NCBI RefSeq assembly: GCF_001886815.1
Contig: NZ_CP018099.1
Location: 124,001 to 188,000, forward strand
Direction: 5' to 3'
Source: Caldithrix abyssi DSM 13497
Lineage (GTDB): Bacteria > Calditrichota > Calditrichia > Calditrichales > Calditrichaceae
DNA length: 64,000 nt
In this document: one piece after another, positions 62,138 to 64,000 of the stretch
Numbering within the stretch: the first letter of the stretch is position 1
Layout: every line of letters begins with the position of its first letter
The notes under the pieces: model-generated
What the model saw: only the letters and a program-made list of their open reading frames with translations
Told to the model about the DNA's origin: nothing
Databases searched by the model: none
Position numbers and translations under genes: made by a program

Positions 62138-62822
62138 CAAGCTCACAGGTAAGGAGCTCAGCAGACGGCAAATTAATGAAATACTGAAGATTCTGGAAGA
62201 AACATACAACGGGGCGGAGACGGCGTTAAAATATAAAACGCCCTTTCAATTGTTAATTTCGACCATGCTGGCCGCGCAAAGCACGGACAAACGCGTAAAT
62301 ATTGTGACAGAAAAGTTGTTTAAAGATTACCCAGACGCGGCTTCCATGCGGCGCATGAGCGAAGAGCAGATACGAGAATACATAAAAACCGTGGGGCTTT
62401 ACAAAGCAAAAGCTAAAAATATTTTAAACGTAAGTGAGATCCTGGATGAGAAATACGGCGGCGACATCCCCGCCACGCGTGAAGAATTGATGGCTCTGCC
62501 GGGCGTAGGGCGAAAAACAGCCAACGTAGTTTTGAGCATTGCCAAAAACGTGCCGGCCATTGCGGTGGATACGCACGTGTTCCGCGTCAGCAACCGAATT
62601 GGACTGGCGCGAGCCAAAGACGTTTTGAACACGGAAAAACAATTGATGGAAAGCATTCCCAAAGAAAAATGGTCGCAGGCTCATCACTGGCTGATCTGGC
62701 ACGGGCGAAAAATTTGCCGGGCGCGCAATCCTCTTTGCACGGAATGCCCGCTCAATCGAATCTGCTTGTATTACCGGCAAAATGAAAAAGAGGACGAAGG
62801 GGCGGCAATCGCTGAAAAATGA
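62127..62822 (+). CDS. nth: Endonuclease III (DNA glycosylase/AP lyase)
   Basis: A 231-residue base-excision repair enzyme that removes oxidised pyrimidines and cuts at abasic sites. The helix-hairpin-helix LPGVGRKTANVVLS includes catalytic K130, and the catalytic Asp is D148 (AVDTHVFRV). The iron-sulfur cluster ligands C197, C204, C207 and C213 show the canonical C-x6-C-x2-C-x5-C spacing. Compared with E. coli Nth it has about 20 extra residues, mostly a charged C-terminal tail. Confidence 0.95.
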   Translation: MTYNKLTGKELSRRQINEILKILEETYNGAETALKYKTPFQLLISTMLAAQSTDKRVNIVTEKLFKDYPDAASMRRMSEEQIREYIKTVGLYKAKAKNILNVSEILDEKYGGDIPATREELMALPGVGRKTANVVLSIAKNVPAIAVDTHVFRVSNRIGLARAKDVLNTEKQLMESIPKEKWSQAHHWLIWHGRKICRARNPLCTECPLNRICLYYRQNEKEDEGAAIAEK

Positions 62823-63139
62823 TCCTCAGCTCTTTTTAGGCTATTTGAAGTCCCCGGACCTTTTTAAAAAGTACCGCCAGTTTTGTAAAAAACAAAGAAG
62901 AATATTTTTTTTCTAACCTTTTTTTAACGTTAGTCTTACCGCAGCTAAAAAAGAAGTTGATTAATAGCCTTTTACGCGGTTTTTCTCCACCATTCTAAAG
63001 ACAATGGGCCGCGGCCGATCAAAAAAGCCAGGTTAAGAATTATTTTTTGAAAAATACTTTACCGTTTGTTAATTTCAAATTTGTGAATTTAGGGATAATC
63101 GTTGAAATAGAAACTGAAAGCAAAAAAAAGGAATGATAA
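62823..63139. other. Intergenic: leader region of the phosphate transporter
   Basis: The 317 bases contain no gene. The direct-repeat block at 62913-62939 lies about 200 bases before the transporter start. A GGCCGCGGCC palindrome is found at 63007-63016. AAAAGG occurs 8 bases before ATG 63140. Confidence 0.45.
62913..62939 (+). promoter_or_regulatory. Triple 11-base direct repeat, putative Pho box before Pit
   Basis: CTAAC at 62913, TTAAC at 62924 and CTTAC at 62935 are each 11 bases apart and read toward the phosphate transporter. A further CTAAA starts at 62945. Core and period match the block before the porin at 3782-3809. The distance of about 200 bases to the start codon implies a long leader. 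Confidence 0.5.
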
Positions 63140-64000
63140 ATGGGAATTGAGTTTTACTACTATGCAGTTTTGATTCTGGCCATGTTTGCCGTTTTCGACA
63201 TCGTTGTTGGCGTTAGTAATGATGCCGTTAACTTTCTGAATTCTGCCATTGGCTCGAGGGTTGCTCCTTTTTATGTGATTATGATCATTGCAGGTCTTGG
63301 TCTTGTTTCGGGCGTAGTTTTTTCCAGCGGCATGATGGAGGTAGCCCGTAAGGGAATCTTCCATCCGCAATTTTTTACCATGCCCCAGTTAATTGTGCTT
63401 TTTCTGGCTGTAATGATTAGCGACGTTATTTTGCTGGACGTCTTTAACAGTTACGGTCTTCCTACTTCCACCACGGTTTCGGTTGTATTCGAGCTGCTGG
63501 GCGCGGCCGTTGCTATTTCTTTAATAAAAATATTTTCTGAAAGTCAGTCTATCGCCATGCTGGCTGAGTACATCAACACCAGCAAAGCGTTGATTATTAT
63601 ACTTGGTATTTTACTCAGCGTGGGCATTGCTTTTATTGTAGGAGCGATTGTTCAGTTCTTAACGCGTCTGCTTTTTACATTTGATTTTAGCAAACGGCTG
63701 AAAAAGTATGGCGCCCTGTGGGGGGGGCTGGCCCTGGCTTTTATCACCTATTTCATTTTGATTAAAGGCGCTAAAGGCGCTGCTTTCATTACGCCGGAAA
63801 TGTTAAAATGGATTCAAACGCACGCCTTTAGTATGCTGGCTATCATCTTTGCGGTTTCGGCCATATTTTTGCAGATATTGATCTTTTTAAATATTAATAT
63901 TCTCAAACCCATTGTATTGATTGGAACGTTTGCTCTGGCCATGGCCTTTGCCGCCAACGATCTGGTTAACTTCATCGGTGTGCCCATGGCTGGCTATCAC
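63140..64000 (+). CDS. pit: Inorganic phosphate transporter, Pit family, cut by window edge
   Basis: The frame is open from ATG 63140 to the window end (287 residues). The Pit signature occurs in both halves: DIVVGVSNDAVNFLNSAIGSR (about 20-40) and ALAMAFAANDLVNFIGVPMAG near the edge, with many hydrophobic segments between. Pit proteins import phosphate with H+ or Na+. SYGLPTSTTVSVVFEL is the conserved loop after the fourth segment. The C-terminal part lies outside the window. The upstream direct repeats suggest phosphate-dependent control. Confidence 0.92.
   Translation, partial: MGIEFYYYAVLILAMFAVFDIVVGVSNDAVNFLNSAIGSRVAPFYVIMIIAGLGLVSGVVFSSGMMEVARKGIFHPQFFTMPQLIVLFLAVMISDVILLDVFNSYGLPTSTTVSVVFELLGAAVAISLIKIFSESQSIAMLAEYINTSKALIIILGILLSVGIAFIVGAIVQFLTRLLFTFDFSKRLKKYGALWGGLALAFITYFILIKGAKGAAFITPEMLKWIQTHAFSMLAIIFAVSAIFLQILIFLNINILKPIVLIGTFALAMAFAANDLVNFIGVPMAGYH

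Noticed and set aside
63007-63016. GGCCGCGGCC palindrome as an operator
   Set aside because: A single GC-rich 10-base palindrome with no second copy or clear position relative to a promoter.

Overview
The window looks like a chromosome segment from a Gram-negative, probably anaerobic bacterium near the Fibrobacterota-Chlorobi-Bacteroidota group; the best guess, by inference only, is the Calditrichota. The grounds are secreted proteins ending in type IX-like sorting tails (an FPNPFN motif and a terminal KKMILxK/R), several lipoproteins and outer-membrane barrels, Bacteroidota-like promoter candidates (TTG, 19 bases, TAnnTTT), a methylmalonyl-CoA/sodium-decarboxylase energy module, and ThyX instead of ThyA. 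No rRNA, tRNA or CRISPR array was found.

Layout. 1-4 kb (minus): a partial secreted propeller protein, hflX (apparently without a normal start codon) and a porin. 4-11.3 kb (plus): split methylmalonyl-CoA mutase, MeaB, epimerase and a four-subunit Na+-pumping methylmalonyl-CoA decarboxylase. 11.6-17.6 kb: aminotransferase, CYTH, TerB-like and DUF1841-like genes, a secreted phosphodiesterase, then an AhpD-like protein and a MATE exporter. 18.2-22.2 kb: two insertion sequences around a broken AAA ATPase. 22.4-29.3 kb (minus): an AT-rich accessory island of envelope and secreted genes with decay marks (amber codon, possible frameshift) and apparently mosaic genes. 30-36.2 kb: a 2067-residue subtilisin-like exoprotease with nearly identical tandem repeats. 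36.5-42.1 kb: nucleoside salvage genes with sppA among them. 42.2-48.5 kb: a four-gene envelope-to-cyclic-nucleotide locus (secreted protein, FecR-domain protein, outer-membrane barrel, CHASE2 adenylate cyclase). 48.5-64 kb: small membrane protein, nuclease-helicase fusion, TorD-like chaperone, S9 and M16 peptidases, EamA transporter, pyruvate kinase, thyX, nth and a partial phosphate transporter.

How the parts fit. The mutase/epimerase/decarboxylase block interconverts succinyl-CoA and propionyl-CoA and couples decarboxylation to a Na+ gradient. The peptidases, phosphodiesterase, nucleoside importer and salvage enzymes suit an organism living on proteins and nucleic acids. The porin near 3 kb and the Pit transporter at 63 kb are each preceded by three direct repeats with a YTAAC-like core at 11-base period, which suggests a shared phosphate regulon.

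The strongest candidates for something little described are the FecR/barrel/CHASE2-cyclase locus, the shared 11-base-period repeats, the mosaic secreted-protein island, and the non-canonical start of hflX. All functions are read from motifs and context; no database search was run.
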